Source: an uncultured Methanobrevibacter sp. (lineage in GTDB: Archaea > Methanobacteriota > Methanobacteria > Methanobacteriales > Methanobacteriaceae). Taken from it: a stretch of 50,009 nt of DNA. The DNA lies in NCBI RefSeq assembly GCF_902774605.1, contig NZ_CACYJE010000009.1:1-50009 (forward strand), in the 5' to 3' direction. Positions 10,865 to 21,265 of the stretch are shown piece after piece (within the stretch, counting starts at the first letter, position 1; each line of letters opens with the position of its first letter). The notes under the pieces were generated by a model, which saw nothing but the letters and a program-made list of their open reading frames with translations, ran no database searches and was not told the origin of the DNA. The position numbers were made by a program, and so were the translations under genes.

Positions 10865-10874
10865 TTTATATAAT
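10865..10874 (+). promoter_or_regulatory. TATA box of thrS
   Basis: TTTATATAAT lies 42 nt before the thrS ATG, placing transcription start near 10892. A GGTGATT ribosome site follows at 10907-10913. Confidence 0.5.
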
Positions 10875-10915
10875 ATTAAAAATAGAAATTAAATCATTAA
10901 TATATTGGTGATTAA

Positions 10916-12739
10916 ATGAGAATACTTCTTATTCATTCTGATTATTTAAACTACAATGTGAAAAAAGAGACACCTGTAGCCGAGAAAATCGAAGAAGCCA
11001 AAAAACAAGGCCAATTCGATGATTCCCTGGTAGTGTTTACAGCTGTCGAGAAAGACGATGAAAATAATCCAGAAGGTATCGTTAAAAACTTAGTTAAAGA
11101 AGTTTTAAAAACTAATGATCAAGTTAAAGCAGAAAATATAGTGTTATATCCATATGCCCACTTATCTTCATCATTAAGTTCCCCAAAAGTCGCTGTTCAA
11201 ATCCTGAAAGATGCTGAAGAGGCACTTTTGGCTGAAAACTTAACAGTTCAAAGAGTACCTTTCGGATGGTACAAGGCATTCGAGATATCCTGCAAAGGAC
11301 ACCCGTTAAGCGAGCTTTCAAGAACCATAACTGCCGAAGAGGAAGAGGCAAAGGTTGAAAGGAAACCGTCAAAATGGCAAATCCTCGAAGGGGACAAGAT
11401 CACTCAAATCGATGAGTTCAACTTCGAAAACCATGCCTTCAAGCAGCTCGTCGACTATGAGCTTGGACGCGGAGCATCAGATGAAGGAGAACCTCCACAT
11501 GTTAAAATCATGCGTGAAAAGGAAATCTGCGACTACGAGCCTGCATCAGATGTCGGAAACCTCAGATGGTACCCTAAAGGAAAACTCATAAGGGACCTTC
11601 TTGCAGACTACGTCTATGACCTCACAGTCGACCGTGGAGCGATGCCTGTTGAAACCCCAATCTTTTATGACCTGGACAATCAGGCAATCTACGAGCACGC
11701 ATACAAGTTCGGTGAAAGGCAATACCGTACCGACACCAAAAAGAATTTAATGCTGAGGTTTGCTGCATGCTTCGGAGCATTCAGACTGATGAGCGATTCA
11801 TACCTCACATGGAAAAACTTCCCTGCAAAGATATTCGAATTGACCAGGTACAGTTTCCGTTACGAGAAAAAAGGAGAAGTCGTCGGTCTTAAAAGATTAA
11901 GGGCATTCACAATGCCGGACTGCCACTCATTCTGTACAGACGTGCATGCATCCCTTCAGGAATTCTCCGAGCAAACCGACATGTGCATGCAGACCGGCGT
12001 GGACCTCAACCTTGACTTCGAGGTTATCTTCAGGGCAACCCAGGACTTCTTCGAGGAAAACGAGGAATGGATGTACGATATCGCAAGGAAATTCAACAAA
12101 CCTATCCTTTTAGAGATCTTGCCTGAAAGACACCACTACTGGGTGTGCAAAATAGACCTTGCCAATATCGATGCACTAGGACGCCCAATCGAAAACCCAA
12201 CCGTGCAGATTGACGTTGAAAGCGGTAAAAGGTTCGACATCACCTACCTCGGTGAAGACGGCAAGCAGCACAACCCGACAATCATTCACACTTCCCCAAC
12301 CGGAAGTATCGAAAGGGTCTTATGCGCAATGCTTGAAAAGACCGCAATCGAGCTTGATGAAAGAGCGCCAATGCTTCCAACCTGGCTGAGCCCAATACAG
12401 GCAAGAATACTCACAATCAGCGAGGCACACAAGGAATTCGCAGAGGAACTCTACACAAAAATCAACGCCGCCAACATCCGTGTCGACATTGACGACAGGG
12501 ATGAAAGCGTAGGTAAAAAGATAAGAAACGCATCCAAGGAATGGATACCATACATTTTCGTAGTCGGAGACAAGGAAATGGAATCCGGCAAGTTCCAGGT
12601 TACAGTGCGTGAAACCGGCGAGAAAGTCGACATGAGAGTTGACGAATTGATCAGTGAAATTAATGCTAAATGCGAAGGAAAACCATTCAGAAGATTGCCT
12701 TTACCAAAGGACATCTCAAGAAGGATTAACTTCCAATAG
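10916..12739 (+). CDS. thrS: threonyl-tRNA synthetase, archaeal type
   Basis: A 607-residue class II aminoacyl-tRNA synthetase that charges tRNA-Thr in the cytoplasm. Residues 1 to about 140 ([13 protein letters not shown]...) are the archaeal N-terminal editing domain, a D-aminoacyl-tRNA deacylase-like fold that removes mischarged serine, replacing the bacterial TGS/SAD domains. The catalytic core carries C285 (RFAACFG) and the motif-2 stretch [18 protein letters not shown] followed by MPDCHSF. The motif-3 region is [15 protein letters not shown]. The cysteine and the two histidines are the expected zinc ligands. The C-terminal anticodon-binding domain starts near residue 490 ([16 protein letters not shown]). 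Length is normal for the archaeal family. The start is supported by GGTGAT 4 nt upstream. fae-hps follows 43 nt downstream and may be cotranscribed. Confidence 0.96.
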   Translation: MRILLIHSDYLNYNVKKETPVAEKIEEAKKQGQFDDSLVVFTAVEKDDENNPEGIVKNLVKEVLKTNDQVKAENIVLYPYAHLSSSLSSPKVAVQILKDAEEALLAENLTVQRVPFGWYKAFEISCKGHPLSELSRTITAEEEEAKVERKPSKWQILEGDKITQIDEFNFENHAFKQLVDYELGRGASDEGEPPHVKIMREKEICDYEPASDVGNLRWYPKGKLIRDLLADYVYDLTVDRGAMPVETPIFYDLDNQAIYEHAYKFGERQYRTDTKKNLMLRFAACFGAFRLMSDSYLTWKNFPAKIFELTRYSFRYEKKGEVVGLKRLRAFTMPDCHSFCTDVHASLQEFSEQTDMCMQTGVDLNLDFEVIFRATQDFFEENEEWMYDIARKFNKPILLEILPERHHYWVCKIDLANIDALGRPIENPTVQIDVESGKRFDITYLGEDGKQHNPTIIHTSPTGSIERVLCAMLEKTAIELDERAPMLPTWLSPIQARILTISEAHKEFAEELYTKINAANIRVDIDDRDESVGKKIRNASKEWIPYIFVVGDKEMESGKFQVTVRETGEKVDMRVDELISEINAKCEGKPFRRLPLPKDISRRINFQ

Positions 12740-12782
12740 TTTATTAAAAATAAAAATTATATTATAATATGGAGGAAATTTA

Positions 12783-14033
12783 ATGGACCCAATGTATAGA
12801 ATAGGAGAAGCCCTTATTGGAGACGGCCCAGAATTAGCACACGTTGATTTATTAATCGGTGATAAGCAAGGACCAGTAGGCCAAGCATTCGCTAACGGTT
12901 TATCAAACCTTTCAGTAGGCCACACTCCACTAACAAGTGTAATCAGACCTAACTTAATGACCAAACCGGCTACTTTAATAATTCCTAAAGTAACAGTCGG
13001 AGACCTGGATGATGCAAGCAAAATCTTCGGACCTGCACAGACCGCAGTTGCAAGAGCCGTTGCAGATGCAGTGGAAGACGGATACATCCCAAAAGACATA
13101 GTTGAAGATATCGTGATTAACGTAAGTGTATTCATCGACCCATCCGCTGAAGACTACAGGAAAATCTACCAATACAATTACGGTGCAACCAAACTGGCAA
13201 TCAGAAGAGCAATGGAAGGATACCCATCCATCGAAAAAGTGCTTGCGGAAAAAGACCGTGGAACTCACCCAATCATGGGATTCAAAGTCAAAAAACTCTG
13301 GAGCCCACCATACCTGCAAGTTGCACTTGACCTTGACAATGAAGCTGCAATGGAAAGAATCATCAACGATTTACCAGACAACGACAGGATCCTGCTCGAA
13401 GCGGGCACTCCTCTTGTCAAAAAATTCGGTGTTGGAATCATCGGCAAAATCAGGGCATTACGTCCGGATGCATTCATCATTGCTGACTTAAAGACTTTGG
13501 ATGTAGGTCGTGTTGAAGTTAAGATGGCAGCAGACGAAACAGCTGACGCAGTTGCAATTTCCGGTCTCGGTACCGTTGAATCAATCGCAAAGGCAATTCA
13601 TGAAACCCAAAAACAAGGAATCTATTCCATCTTGGACATGATGAACGTTGCTGAGTTCGAGAAAAAACTCGCAAAACTGCCTGAAGACTTAAAACCTGAC
13701 ATCGTATTGTTACACAGAAATGTTGATATGGAAACCTACAGGGCAGAGCACGGTGAAGACACCAGCGACATGACCGAATGGGGTAACATCAAGGACATCA
13801 AATCAGCACTCGGTCCTAAAGGACTCGTTGCTGTTGCAGGCGGTATCAAGCCTAACAATGTTGAGGAAGCAATCACCAAAGGCGCTAACATCATCATTGC
13901 AGGAAGATACATCATCGGTTCAAGAGATGTGAGAAGAGCTGCACAAGACTTCTTAGAACACTTTGACCCAGATCCAGACAACATGAGACTTGCAATGGAT
14001 GAAGACGAAAACATTGAAGTGAAAGACGACTAA
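12783..14033 (+). CDS. fae-hps: bifunctional formaldehyde-activating enzyme / hexulose-6-phosphate synthase
   Basis: A 416-residue fusion. Residues 1 to about 165 are formaldehyde-activating enzyme (Fae), which joins formaldehyde to tetrahydromethanopterin. The signature [21 protein letters not shown] is complete, with H20 matching the catalytic histidine of the family. Residues about 170-395 are 3-hexulose-6-phosphate synthase of the OMP-decarboxylase superfamily, with [11 protein letters not shown] and [17 protein letters not shown] (the D-x-K-x-x-D core). In methanogens this fusion is linked to ribulose-5-phosphate production from hexulose phosphate and capture of the released formaldehyde as methylene-H4MPT. 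The acidic tail (about 395-416) looks non-catalytic. A GGAGGAAATT site sits before the ATG. It lies 43 nt after thrS and ends in a strong terminator. Confidence 0.95.
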   Translation: MDPMYRIGEALIGDGPELAHVDLLIGDKQGPVGQAFANGLSNLSVGHTPLTSVIRPNLMTKPATLIIPKVTVGDLDDASKIFGPAQTAVARAVADAVEDGYIPKDIVEDIVINVSVFIDPSAEDYRKIYQYNYGATKLAIRRAMEGYPSIEKVLAEKDRGTHPIMGFKVKKLWSPPYLQVALDLDNEAAMERIINDLPDNDRILLEAGTPLVKKFGVGIIGKIRALRPDAFIIADLKTLDVGRVEVKMAADETADAVAISGLGTVESIAKAIHETQKQGIYSILDMMNVAEFEKKLAKLPEDLKPDIVLLHRNVDMETYRAEHGEDTSDMTEWGNIKDIKSALGPKGLVAVAGGIKPNNVEEAITKGANIIIAGRYIIGSRDVRRAAQDFLEHFDPDPDNMRLAMDEDENIEVKDD

Positions 14034-14075
14034 GTAAATTAGATTAAATCTAATTTACCTTTACTATTTTTTTTA
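14034..14075 (+). terminator. terminator after fae-hps
   Basis: GTAAATTAGATT (14034-14045) and AATCTAATTTAC (14047-14058) are perfect 12-bp arms separated by one A, followed by CTTTACTATTTTTTTT. This separates thrS/fae-hps from the zinc-ribbon gene. Confidence 0.7.
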
Positions 14076-14091
14076 AAACAAGGTGGATACT

Positions 14092-14373
14092 ATGGGATTT
14101 TGTAATTCATGCGGACAGCCAATAGTAAAAGAGGATTACGGTACAAACAAGGACGGCAGCCTAAACCCGGACTACTGCAAGGACTGCTATCAGAACGGCG
14201 AGTTCACAGAACCCGACATAACTCTCGAGGAAATGATAGTTAGAAAAACAAAAGAGATGATGGATAAAAATCCTAGACTGGCAGAAACCCAGGCAACAGG
14301 CATCACTGCAATGTTCATTCCGGGATTGAAAAGATGGAATCCAGAGTTTCAAGATGATGACCTTATCTTTTAA
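14092..14373 (+). CDS. small zinc-ribbon protein
   Basis: A 93-residue soluble protein. The N-terminus has two knuckles, CNSCG (residues 4-8) and YCKDCYQNGEF, with the intervening EDYGTNKDGS segment. This is the pattern of the putative zinc-ribbon family whose members read FC.SCGMP...FGT..DGS...YC.YCY.NG.F and continue into a ..TLEEMI helix. The biochemical role of the family is not known to me. An earlier in-frame GTG at 14083 is part of the AGGTG ribosome site, so the ATG at 14092 is preferred. The stop overlaps by 3 nt with the stop of the convergent coiled-coil gene, so the two mRNAs have complementary 3' ends. Confidence 0.75.
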   Translation: MGFCNSCGQPIVKEDYGTNKDGSLNPDYCKDCYQNGEFTEPDITLEEMIVRKTKEMMDKNPRLAETQATGITAMFIPGLKRWNPEFQDDDLIF

Positions 14374-15224
14374 CTCCTATTCAACATAAATTCTTTAACT
14401 CTATTTGCGATGAACTCATCCTGTGTCTGATGAGTTTTAATATTATATAATTCTTCCTGCAAATCATTGAACCTGTCAACCAAGTCATTGTATTCGATGA
14501 TAAGGGAATCATATTCTTTTTCCAAGCCTTCAGTTTTATCATATATTTCAGCATAGCTTGTTTTTGTGTTTAAATTTTCCTGCTTTAGGTGATCATACTT
14601 TGATGACACTTGATTGTAGCTTTCCTTAAGTGAATGATGCTCTTCCTTGAGATTTGAGCATTTGTTTTTAAGGTTCTTGTTCTCTTCCTTGATGCTTGAG
14701 TATTTTGTTTTCAGGTTTTCGTTTTCTGTTTTTATGTTGACGAATTTGTTTTTAAGGTTCTCGTTTTCAACAATAAGCTTGGAATGCTTGTCCCTGATTG
14801 TCTCGTTTTCTTGTTTCAGGGATTCTAGATTTTCATGGTGCAGGGTCTGGTACTTGTTTTCTATTTCATTCAGGGCATTGTCCTGTTCGGTTATTTTTGC
14901 CTTCAGCTCTTCAATCTCCCTTTCATATTCCAAAGTAGATGGGACGTTTGTGTTGTTTTCAATTTCTTTTTCCAATTTATTCACTTCCTCGACGTATAAA
15001 TAATTAGCCACTTTCAATGCTTCTAGTTCTTCCTCTCTACTTTTAAATTCCTCAATTTCGGAGTTTGGGATAATTAGGACTTCCTCCTTGTTTTCGTAGA
15101 TGTCCTCGTTTTTCGGCACGGTTATTTGTATCTGTTCGGTGGTGTATTTTTTCCTCTCACCGTTTTTCAGTGTCCGGTTGTATTCCCTTGAATATTTCTT
15201 TACAATACCATTCCCAAATTTCAT
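14370..15224 (-). CDS. long coiled-coil protein, function unknown
   Basis: A 284-residue cytoplasmic-looking protein without signal peptide or membrane segment. Residues 1 to about 65 form a basic, beta-rich head (GNGIVKKYSREYNRTLKNGE, then TTEQIQITVP) ending near LIIPNSEIEEF. Residues about 70-265 are one long predicted coiled coil dominated by E, K, N, L and I, with repeats such as KHSKLIVENENLKNKF and KYSSIKEENKNLKNKC. The stretch 125-190 looks like recent internal duplication. A strong AGGGGAT site precedes the ATG. It is divergent from the cobN-like operon and convergent with the zinc-ribbon gene. A structural, chromosome- or septum-associated role is possible, but nothing in the sequence fixes it. 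Confidence 0.7.
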   Translation of the reverse strand: MKFGNGIVKKYSREYNRTLKNGERKKYTTEQIQITVPKNEDIYENKEEVLIIPNSEIEEFKSREEELEALKVANYLYVEEVNKLEKEIENNTNVPSTLEYEREIEELKAKITEQDNALNEIENKYQTLHHENLESLKQENETIRDKHSKLIVENENLKNKFVNIKTENENLKTKYSSIKEENKNLKNKCSNLKEEHHSLKESYNQVSSKYDHLKQENLNTKTSYAEIYDKTEGLEKEYDSLIIEYNDLVDRFNDLQEELYNIKTHQTQDEFIANRVKEFMLNRS

Positions 15225-15295
15225 GATTATCCCCTAGATATTAATGTTTTAAGTTTTGTTTTTTTGATTAAATAAATATTTTGTAGTTTAATTTT

Positions 15296-15376
15296 TTAGT
15301 AATACTTTTTATATTTATTTGACTATGTTAGTAATACTTTAATAATATTTATTAATAATGATTTTAAATATATAAA
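15296..15376 (+). promoter_or_regulatory. cobN-like operon promoter with two TTAGTAATACTTT repeats
   Basis: TTAGTAATACTTT occurs exactly twice, at 15296-15308 and 15328-15340, 32 bp (three helical turns) apart. A TATA-like TTTTAAATATATAAA follows at 15362-15376, placing transcription start about 10 nt before the ATG at 15402. The core AGTAATACT is an odd-length palindrome, as expected for a dimeric regulator. Related sites occur upstream of the DUF3344 gene at 22486. Confidence 0.5.
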
Positions 15377-15401
15377 TTATTTATAAGTTAATGGGATAAA
15401 A

Positions 15402-18400
15402 ATGTTTAGAAATAAGAGAGGTTTTTTAGTAATATTCGCAATTTTTATCATAATTATTTCTACTCAAGTTGTTTTTGCTATAGAAAATGGCACTGATTTG
15501 AGTATTGAAAACAATCAAGCGATTGATAGTGGCAATGATTTAATTGTAGAAGAGATTGTTGGTGAAGATTGCGCAGAAAGCGGAAGTGAGCTGAATTCAG
15601 ATAGGTTAAATTCACATGACATGCTTGAACCTGAAGACACTTCCTCTTCTCAAGATAATTATACTCTGTTTTTTATTAGTGATAATCCTGGCACTAATAT
15701 TCTAGATGCGGCTAGTCGGGAACTTTTCAATGAGCATGATTTCAAGAATGTCAATATAATTGTCAGAAGCGGTGAACAGGTTAAGACAATGAGTGAAATG
15801 GAATTAGTGAATTTAATATATGAATCCGATGCATTCGTTGGAGAGTGGATTAGTACTGATGTTGATGCCGTTTTGACAAGTGCTATTGAAAAATATCCTG
15901 ACCTTGTAGAAAAGCAAGTGTTTTTGACATTGGAACCTCCTTCAGGGAATTTGAATTCTGGATCTTCTTCCATTAATTTAATCAAACAGAATACAATTAA
16001 TTATAATAGGATTTTATCATCATTTTCAACAGATGATATCATTACATATTTTTCAAATACTCAGAGGGGAACTGCTTACGAAGACATTGAAAGATATATA
16101 AGGGGTGATGGTGCTGCATTCAATAAAGTGTTAAACGATTTGGTGTTGTATAAGGATATCAATGACAAGAACAACATGAAAAATCAAATTCTATACATTT
16201 TGAATCATTTGGGTTTAGATGTTGATTATGATGAACCAAATTTCACAGGGTCTTATCTATATGGGATATACAGGGAAAGGTGGTTTTCTTTAGATGAGTA
16301 TATTGCAACTTATTTTGACTCTTCAAGAACTCGTACTGTAGGTATATTGGAAAGTACGATGTATGTTTCATCCCAGCAACTGCATCCAACATATGCAATA
16401 ATAGAATCATTGGAATCTAAAGGATATAATGTCATTCCAGTATTTGCTGCTGGAGGTACAGCTGAACAGTTAAGGGTTATGGTCGAATCTTTCACAAGTG
16501 CTGGCAGTGACATTTCAGGATTTTTAGCGAACTCATCAAATTATGAAATGTATGTAGATGCCATAATATCAATGGTTGCATATGGGGTAGGCGGAGAAAA
16601 TTTTACTAAAACAATAGACTTTTTTGAAGAGCTCGGAGTTCCAGTTTTCAGGGCTGTCCATTCCGATTATGTTTCAAATGAACAGTGGGAGCTTGGAAGT
16701 ACAGGTTTGACCACAGAAAAAAGTGATAAATGGTGGCATGTTGCTATTGCAGAGGCACAAGGTATTATTGATGCTACATTCATTGGAGGTGTTTCATCAT
16801 ACATCTCAGAATTGACCGGTGCAAGAATCGTCACATATATTTCTCATGTAAGAAACATTGATTTGTTGACTGACAGGGTAGACTCATGGGTAGACTTGAA
16901 ATATGCTGAAAATGGTGAAAAGGTACTCTCCATAATCTATTATAACTATCCTCCAGGAAAACAGAATATAGGATCAAGTTATTTGGATACAATTACCAGC
17001 ATTTATAATATGCTATACACTTTAAAGGCCGCAGGATATAAGGTTGAAGATTTGCCTAACAATGTTTCAGAACTTGAAGACATGATTTTAAGGTGTGGAA
17101 TCAATGTAGCTAATTGGGCTCCTGGTGAACTTGAAAAATTGGCTAATCAATCCGGTGTAACATTGTTTCCGGTAAGCGAATACACTGAATGGTTCAATTC
17201 ATTAGATGACATTATTAAGTTGCAGGTTCGTGAAGGTCCAGTCGCATACATTGGAGAGTTGGCAAGAAGGGCGGTTGAGTTAAACTACACCGTGACTATT
17301 GGGGATACAATTGATGATTGGTTAAATCAGGTAACTTCATTGCTTCCTGATGATAAGGCTGCTGATGCCAAAGTCGTTTTAAATAAGATTGTAGGTGCAT
17401 TGAAAAACTATACCAAGACCCAGGATATTAAATACTTCAATTTGTTCCAACAGTATTTTGCCGAATTCAAGCAGCTGAATGTTTCAGGATTAAACGGATG
17501 GGGTGACTCACCGGGTACAGTAATGGTTGTCAATAGGAATGGAATCGATTACTTTGTGATTCCGGGTTTGACATTTGGAAATATTTTCATTGCTCCAGAA
17601 CCTCAGAGGGGTTGGGAGGCGGACATTTCAAATCTATACCATTGTACTGCCGTTGCTCCAACACACCAGTATTTGGCAGCATATTACTATATGCAAAAAT
17701 ATTATTCAAACGCAATGGTCTTTGTTGGAAGGCATGCAACTCATGAATGGTTGCCTGGAAAAGAGATTTTATTGTCAGCAACTGATTACGGATCTGTTGT
17801 TGTTGGAGATGTGCCTCAATTGTATTTCTATATTTCTGATGGTTTGGGAGAAGCTATTCAAGCAAAAAGAAGGGGATTTGCAGTATTGATTTCGCATTTG
17901 ACTTCTCCAATGTCTTATACTCATTTATATGGAAATTTAACAATTTCGGTTAATTTGATTAATTATTATTATAATACTGAAAATGTAGAATTGAAATCAG
18001 AGTTTGCACAGCAAATACGCCAATTCATTATTGAACAGGATTATTCAATGAATTTGGGATTAAGTGTTGAGGAAGTGGCAAATTTAGCTGATGATATTCT
18101 TGTTGATAAGTTGGACACATTTTTAAAATCGCTTCAGGATGTTCTCTATCCTTTAGGTCTTCATGCTTTAGGACAATATTGGACAGAACAAGACCTTGCA
18201 AGCACGGTTTCGGTAATGCTGTCATTCGATTTTGAAAGCGAACAAGGTGAAACCAACCTATTCGATGAACTTTCATACATATATTACTCTAAGGATTATG
18301 ACAGTTTATCATCTTTTGAAAGAGAATTTATCCTCAACAAATCATATGATATCTGCAAAGCCCTGATTTATTGGGATGTGGATGATATTTACAGAACATT

Positions 18401-20540
18401 GGTTGCAGGAAATAATTTATATGATAATGCAAAAGTTCTTGCCTGTTTGCAATTGGCTAAAAAATACATAGGTTTGATTAATGAAAGTGTAACCAATGAA
18501 ATGAATTCAATGCTCAATGGGTTAAACGGCAGATATATCCCTATTAGTGCTGGGGGAGAAGTAATATTAAACCCAATTGTTCTTCCAACAGGAAGGAATA
18601 TGTATCAGGACCAATCCCAGGAACTACCAACTCAGGATGCATGGAATTATGCAAAGACATTGGCGCTCTTGACCCTATCCGGCTTGAATGATACAACTGA
18701 TAAAGTCATAATGGGAATTTGGTGTGTTGAAACTGCAAGGGATGACGGGGCTTTGGTTGCATCCGTTTTATATCTTCTTGGAATGAAGCCAGTATGGTCA
18801 GATTCACCAAGTGCAGGATATTTCATAGATGATGAGGATGATCCTGACCATGACCATGGGGAAATAGGTCAAAAAACCAAATCAATGCCGGAATATATTC
18901 TTTTGGAAGACTTAACTCGTCCTGAAGGTTGGGATAAGAAAAGAATTGATGTAACTGTGATTACCAGTGGTCTGTTTAGGGATTTATACTCTTCTCAATC
19001 CATTTTGTTAGATAATGCGTTTAGGGTTGCACTTGCAAGATCTTACAATACCATTGTTCGAAACAGTACTCTTATGAGAAGTCAATACGGTAAGCAAATA
19101 AAAGAGGCCATTAATTTTGTCATGGGAGGCATAGGATATTATGGTATTAGTTCAGAATCACTTGAGGATAATTACGTTGCAAAGCACTGGGTTGAAGATT
19201 GCATATACTATTTAAGTCAAGGTTATAATGCCACTTATGCAGGTGAATGTGCCATTACACGCATTTTTGCACCACCGAACGGCGATTATGGTGCAGGAAT
19301 ATCAAAATTGGTATCAATGTCATGGACCTGGAACGATACAAGCGAGCTAGCCGACTTTTACCTTGGAAGGATGGGAAACATGTATTCCAAAAATTATTGG
19401 GGAGATACAAATCCATTGGTATTCCTTAGGGCACTATCCAATTCAGATACAATCGTAACTAGCCGTAACACTAATCAATATGGTGTTCTCGACAACGATG
19501 ACTTCTTTGATTATTGGGGTGGATTGTCCATGACAGTCGAGAAGATATCTGGAAAAACCCCTAACATGAACGTATTGATGTACGCCAATAAGGATAAGGC
19601 ATATATTGCATCCTTGGAGGAAGTGATGTATCAGGAAATTGCTTCAAGATATGACAATCCCGAATGGATTAAGGGAATGATGGCCGAAGGATACAGCGGT
19701 GCAAGATACATGTCAAATAAATTTGTAACTAATCTATATGGTTGGCAGGTTACCAGACCTTCTGCCGTCAGTGATGCTTTATGGAACAGAGTTTATAATA
19801 CTTACTACAATGACAGATACAATATTGGTGTTACCGATTGGCTGAAAACTGGAAATAATGCATATTCCCTTATTTCAATGAGTGGAACAATGTTGACTGC
19901 CATTCAGGAAGGCTATTGGAATGCAAATGAGGGAACAATAAGAAACATTGCAAACACATGGGCTCAGGCAACAGTTCAAAATGGTGTTGCCTGCTGTGAC
20001 TGCAGCTGCGGAAATATCGCAATGATGCAATGGGCAGTTCAATATGTCAATCCTGATATTTTGGCACAGTTGCTTCCTAAATTATATGAGGCAACCAAAA
20101 ATCCGGTATTTGCAAACAATACTCAATCAACTGTTCCTCCAGAAACTCAGGACAATGTCCAAAATCAGAATGAGGCGTCAACAAACAATCCAGTTGAGGG
20201 TTCAACTTCATCAGCCACTATTGCAACAAATTCAAGTTCAACAACCAATCAAGCTACCGCACAAAACGGTGAAAATGCACAGGGTGAAGCATTTTCAAAT
20301 GTCGGTGCAGGCAGTGAGTCAGTACAGGCGGGAAGTTCTTCTGTTGAAGGTGCTGACGTTAAAAAATCAGTTGAAATCAATCCAATCACTTCACAGTCAG
20401 CAAGTGAAGTTGGATTGTCTCTTATAGCGGTTATAGCTATATTGTGTTTGATTATGGTTATAGCATTCGGATACTTTAGAGACAGTGACGATAAGGATAA
20501 AAAACATGATTTGGATAAGCTTTTCAGAGAAAAATTTTAG
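15402..20540 (+). CDS. surface-anchored CobN-like metal chelatase/dechelatase
   Basis: A 1712-residue protein of the CobN/magnesium-chelatase H family. Residues 1-27 are a signal peptide (ending QVVFA), and residues about 1668-1690 a single transmembrane helix before a short charged tail, so the body should lie outside the membrane. The core motif FVGRHATHEWLPGKE (F774 to E788; H778, H781, E782) corresponds to the CobN HGTLEWLPGK signature and is followed by the family stretch EAIQAKRRGFAVLISHLTSPM. A C-C-x-C-x-C cluster (C1531, C1532, C1534, C1536) lies near the end of the core, and an S/T/N/Q-rich linker runs from about 1566 to 1665. Cytosolic CobN inserts cobalt into a corrin ring with ATPase partners; none is encoded here. 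The context (ExbB/ExbD-like genes) resembles bacterial HmuS, which I recall as a heme dechelatase. The substrate is unknown: cobalt, nickel or a metal tetrapyrrole are candidates. Confidence 0.85.
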   Translation: MFRNKRGFLVIFAIFIIIISTQVVFAIENGTDLSIENNQAIDSGNDLIVEEIVGEDCAESGSELNSDRLNSHDMLEPEDTSSSQDNYTLFFISDNPGTNILDAASRELFNEHDFKNVNIIVRSGEQVKTMSEMELVNLIYESDAFVGEWISTDVDAVLTSAIEKYPDLVEKQVFLTLEPPSGNLNSGSSSINLIKQNTINYNRILSSFSTDDIITYFSNTQRGTAYEDIERYIRGDGAAFNKVLNDLVLYKDINDKNNMKNQILYILNHLGLDVDYDEPNFTGSYLYGIYRERWFSLDEYIATYFDSSRTRTVGILESTMYVSSQQLHPTYAIIESLESKGYNVIPVFAAGGTAEQLRVMVESFTSAGSDISGFLANSSNYEMYVDAIISMVAYGVGGENFTKTIDFFEELGVPVFRAVHSDYVSNEQWELGSTGLTTEKSDKWWHVAIAEAQGIIDATFIGGVSSYISELTGARIVTYISHVRNIDLLTDRVDSWVDLKYAENGEKVLSIIYYNYPPGKQNIGSSYLDTITSIYNMLYTLKAAGYKVEDLPNNVSELEDMILRCGINVANWAPGELEKLANQSGVTLFPVSEYTEWFNSLDDIIKLQVREGPVAYIGELARRAVELNYTVTIGDTIDDWLNQVTSLLPDDKAADAKVVLNKIVGALKNYTKTQDIKYFNLFQQYFAEFKQLNVSGLNGWGDSPGTVMVVNRNGIDYFVIPGLTFGNIFIAPEPQRGWEADISNLYHCTAVAPTHQYLAAYYYMQKYYSNAMVFVGRHATHEWLPGKEILLSATDYGSVVVGDVPQLYFYISDGLGEAIQAKRRGFAVLISHLTSPMSYTHLYGNLTISVNLINYYYNTENVELKSEFAQQIRQFIIEQDYSMNLGLSVEEVANLADDILVDKLDTFLKSLQDVLYPLGLHALGQYWTEQDLASTVSVMLSFDFESEQGETNLFDELSYIYYSKDYDSLSSFEREFILNKSYDICKALIYWDVDDIYRTLVAGNNLYDNAKVLACLQLAKKYIGLINESVTNEMNSMLNGLNGRYIPISAGGEVILNPIVLPTGRNMYQDQSQELPTQDAWNYAKTLALLTLSGLNDTTDKVIMGIWCVETARDDGALVASVLYLLGMKPVWSDSPSAGYFIDDEDDPDHDHGEIGQKTKSMPEYILLEDLTRPEGWDKKRIDVTVITSGLFRDLYSSQSILLDNAFRVALARSYNTIVRNSTLMRSQYGKQIKEAINFVMGGIGYYGISSESLEDNYVAKHWVEDCIYYLSQGYNATYAGECAITRIFAPPNGDYGAGISKLVSMSWTWNDTSELADFYLGRMGNMYSKNYWGDTNPLVFLRALSNSDTIVTSRNTNQYGVLDNDDFFDYWGGLSMTVEKISGKTPNMNVLMYANKDKAYIASLEEVMYQEIASRYDNPEWIKGMMAEGYSGARYMSNKFVTNLYGWQVTRPSAVSDALWNRVYNTYYNDRYNIGVTDWLKTGNNAYSLISMSGTMLTAIQEGYWNANEGTIRNIANTWAQATVQNGVACCDCSCGNIAMMQWAVQYVNPDILAQLLPKLYEATKNPVFANNTQSTVPPETQDNVQNQNEASTNNPVEGSTSSATIATNSSSTTNQATAQNGENAQGEAFSNVGAGSESVQAGSSSVEGADVKKSVEINPITSQSASEVGLSLIAVIAILCLIMVIAFGYFRDSDDKDKKHDLDKLFREKF

Positions 20541-20549
20541 GTGATTAAA

Positions 20550-21257
20550 ATGGATGCGATTAATATTTTATGGCAAGTGGGTATTTTATCTGCTGTTTTG
20601 ATTTTTGGAATTAAATTGGGTCTGGCAACAGGTCTGGCCAATATGTCAAAGAAATATTTGGCATTGGTTTCCATTGGATATGGTGGAGGTGTGTTGATAT
20701 TGACAGAAATCTCTTCCCATTTCACACAGCAGATTACAGACTTGATTTATACTTATAATTTTGAATTTTTCCTGATAATGGCAATAATCATGATTTTGGC
20801 AGGATTGTTCACAATAAGGGAATATAAGGTGTTTGAAAAGAACACAACCGCCGCAACTTGCATGGCTGTTGTGGCACCTTGTCCGTGCTGTTTTGGATCT
20901 ATTATAGTGAGCATCATGCTTGTTGCACCTACAGTTGGTTTGGGATTGATGGATTTGAGTCTTGTCGTTGCAGGTGCATTGGTTCTGACAATTGTTCTAA
21001 CCTATTTTGCATCCAACCACCTTGTTAGGTTTATTGATAAGCCATATCCGATTGTTTTAGGTAATTTCATGTTCTTTTTGGGAATATATTTCCTCCTCTC
21101 AGCATTGTTTTTACCAAACATCACAGCAATGATTCAAAATCCGATGGATGCAATATCAATATCTTCTCCTTATTCATTGATTGGAGCATTGATACTGATA
21201 TTGGTGATTATTGGAATAGGCGGAATAATTTCAAGGAGAAACAGCAATTTTAATTAG
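20550..21257 (+). CDS. DUF2162-type polytopic membrane protein with CPCC motif
   Basis: A 235-residue integral membrane protein with about six or seven hydrophobic segments (roughly residues 5-25, 35-55, 70-88, 98-150, 165-190, 210-230). The motif A-P-C111-P-C113-C114 with C104 just before it lies in a membrane segment and suggests metal or thiol chemistry. I assign it to DUF2162 from its position between a CobN-like gene and an ExbB-like gene and from its topology; this is less certain than its neighbours. It probably forms the membrane conduit for what the CobN-like protein releases (inference). An in-frame GTG at 20541 is part of the AGGTGA ribosome site, so the ATG at 20550 is chosen. The gene starts 9 nt after the cobN-like stop, so translation is probably coupled. 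Confidence 0.65.
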   Translation: MDAINILWQVGILSAVLIFGIKLGLATGLANMSKKYLALVSIGYGGGVLILTEISSHFTQQITDLIYTYNFEFFLIMAIIMILAGLFTIREYKVFEKNTTAATCMAVVAPCPCCFGSIIVSIMLVAPTVGLGLMDLSLVVAGALVLTIVLTYFASNHLVRFIDKPYPIVLGNFMFFLGIYFLLSALFLPNITAMIQNPMDAISISSPYSLIGALILILVIIGIGGIISRRNSNFN

Positions 21258-21265
21258 GTGATTTT

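Noticed and set aside
15402-20540. CobN-like protein as the cobaltochelatase of cobalamin synthesis linked to cobT at 41199
   Set aside because: It has a signal peptide and a membrane anchor, no ATPase partners, and lies 20 kb from cobT; anaerobic corrin synthesis does not need CobN.
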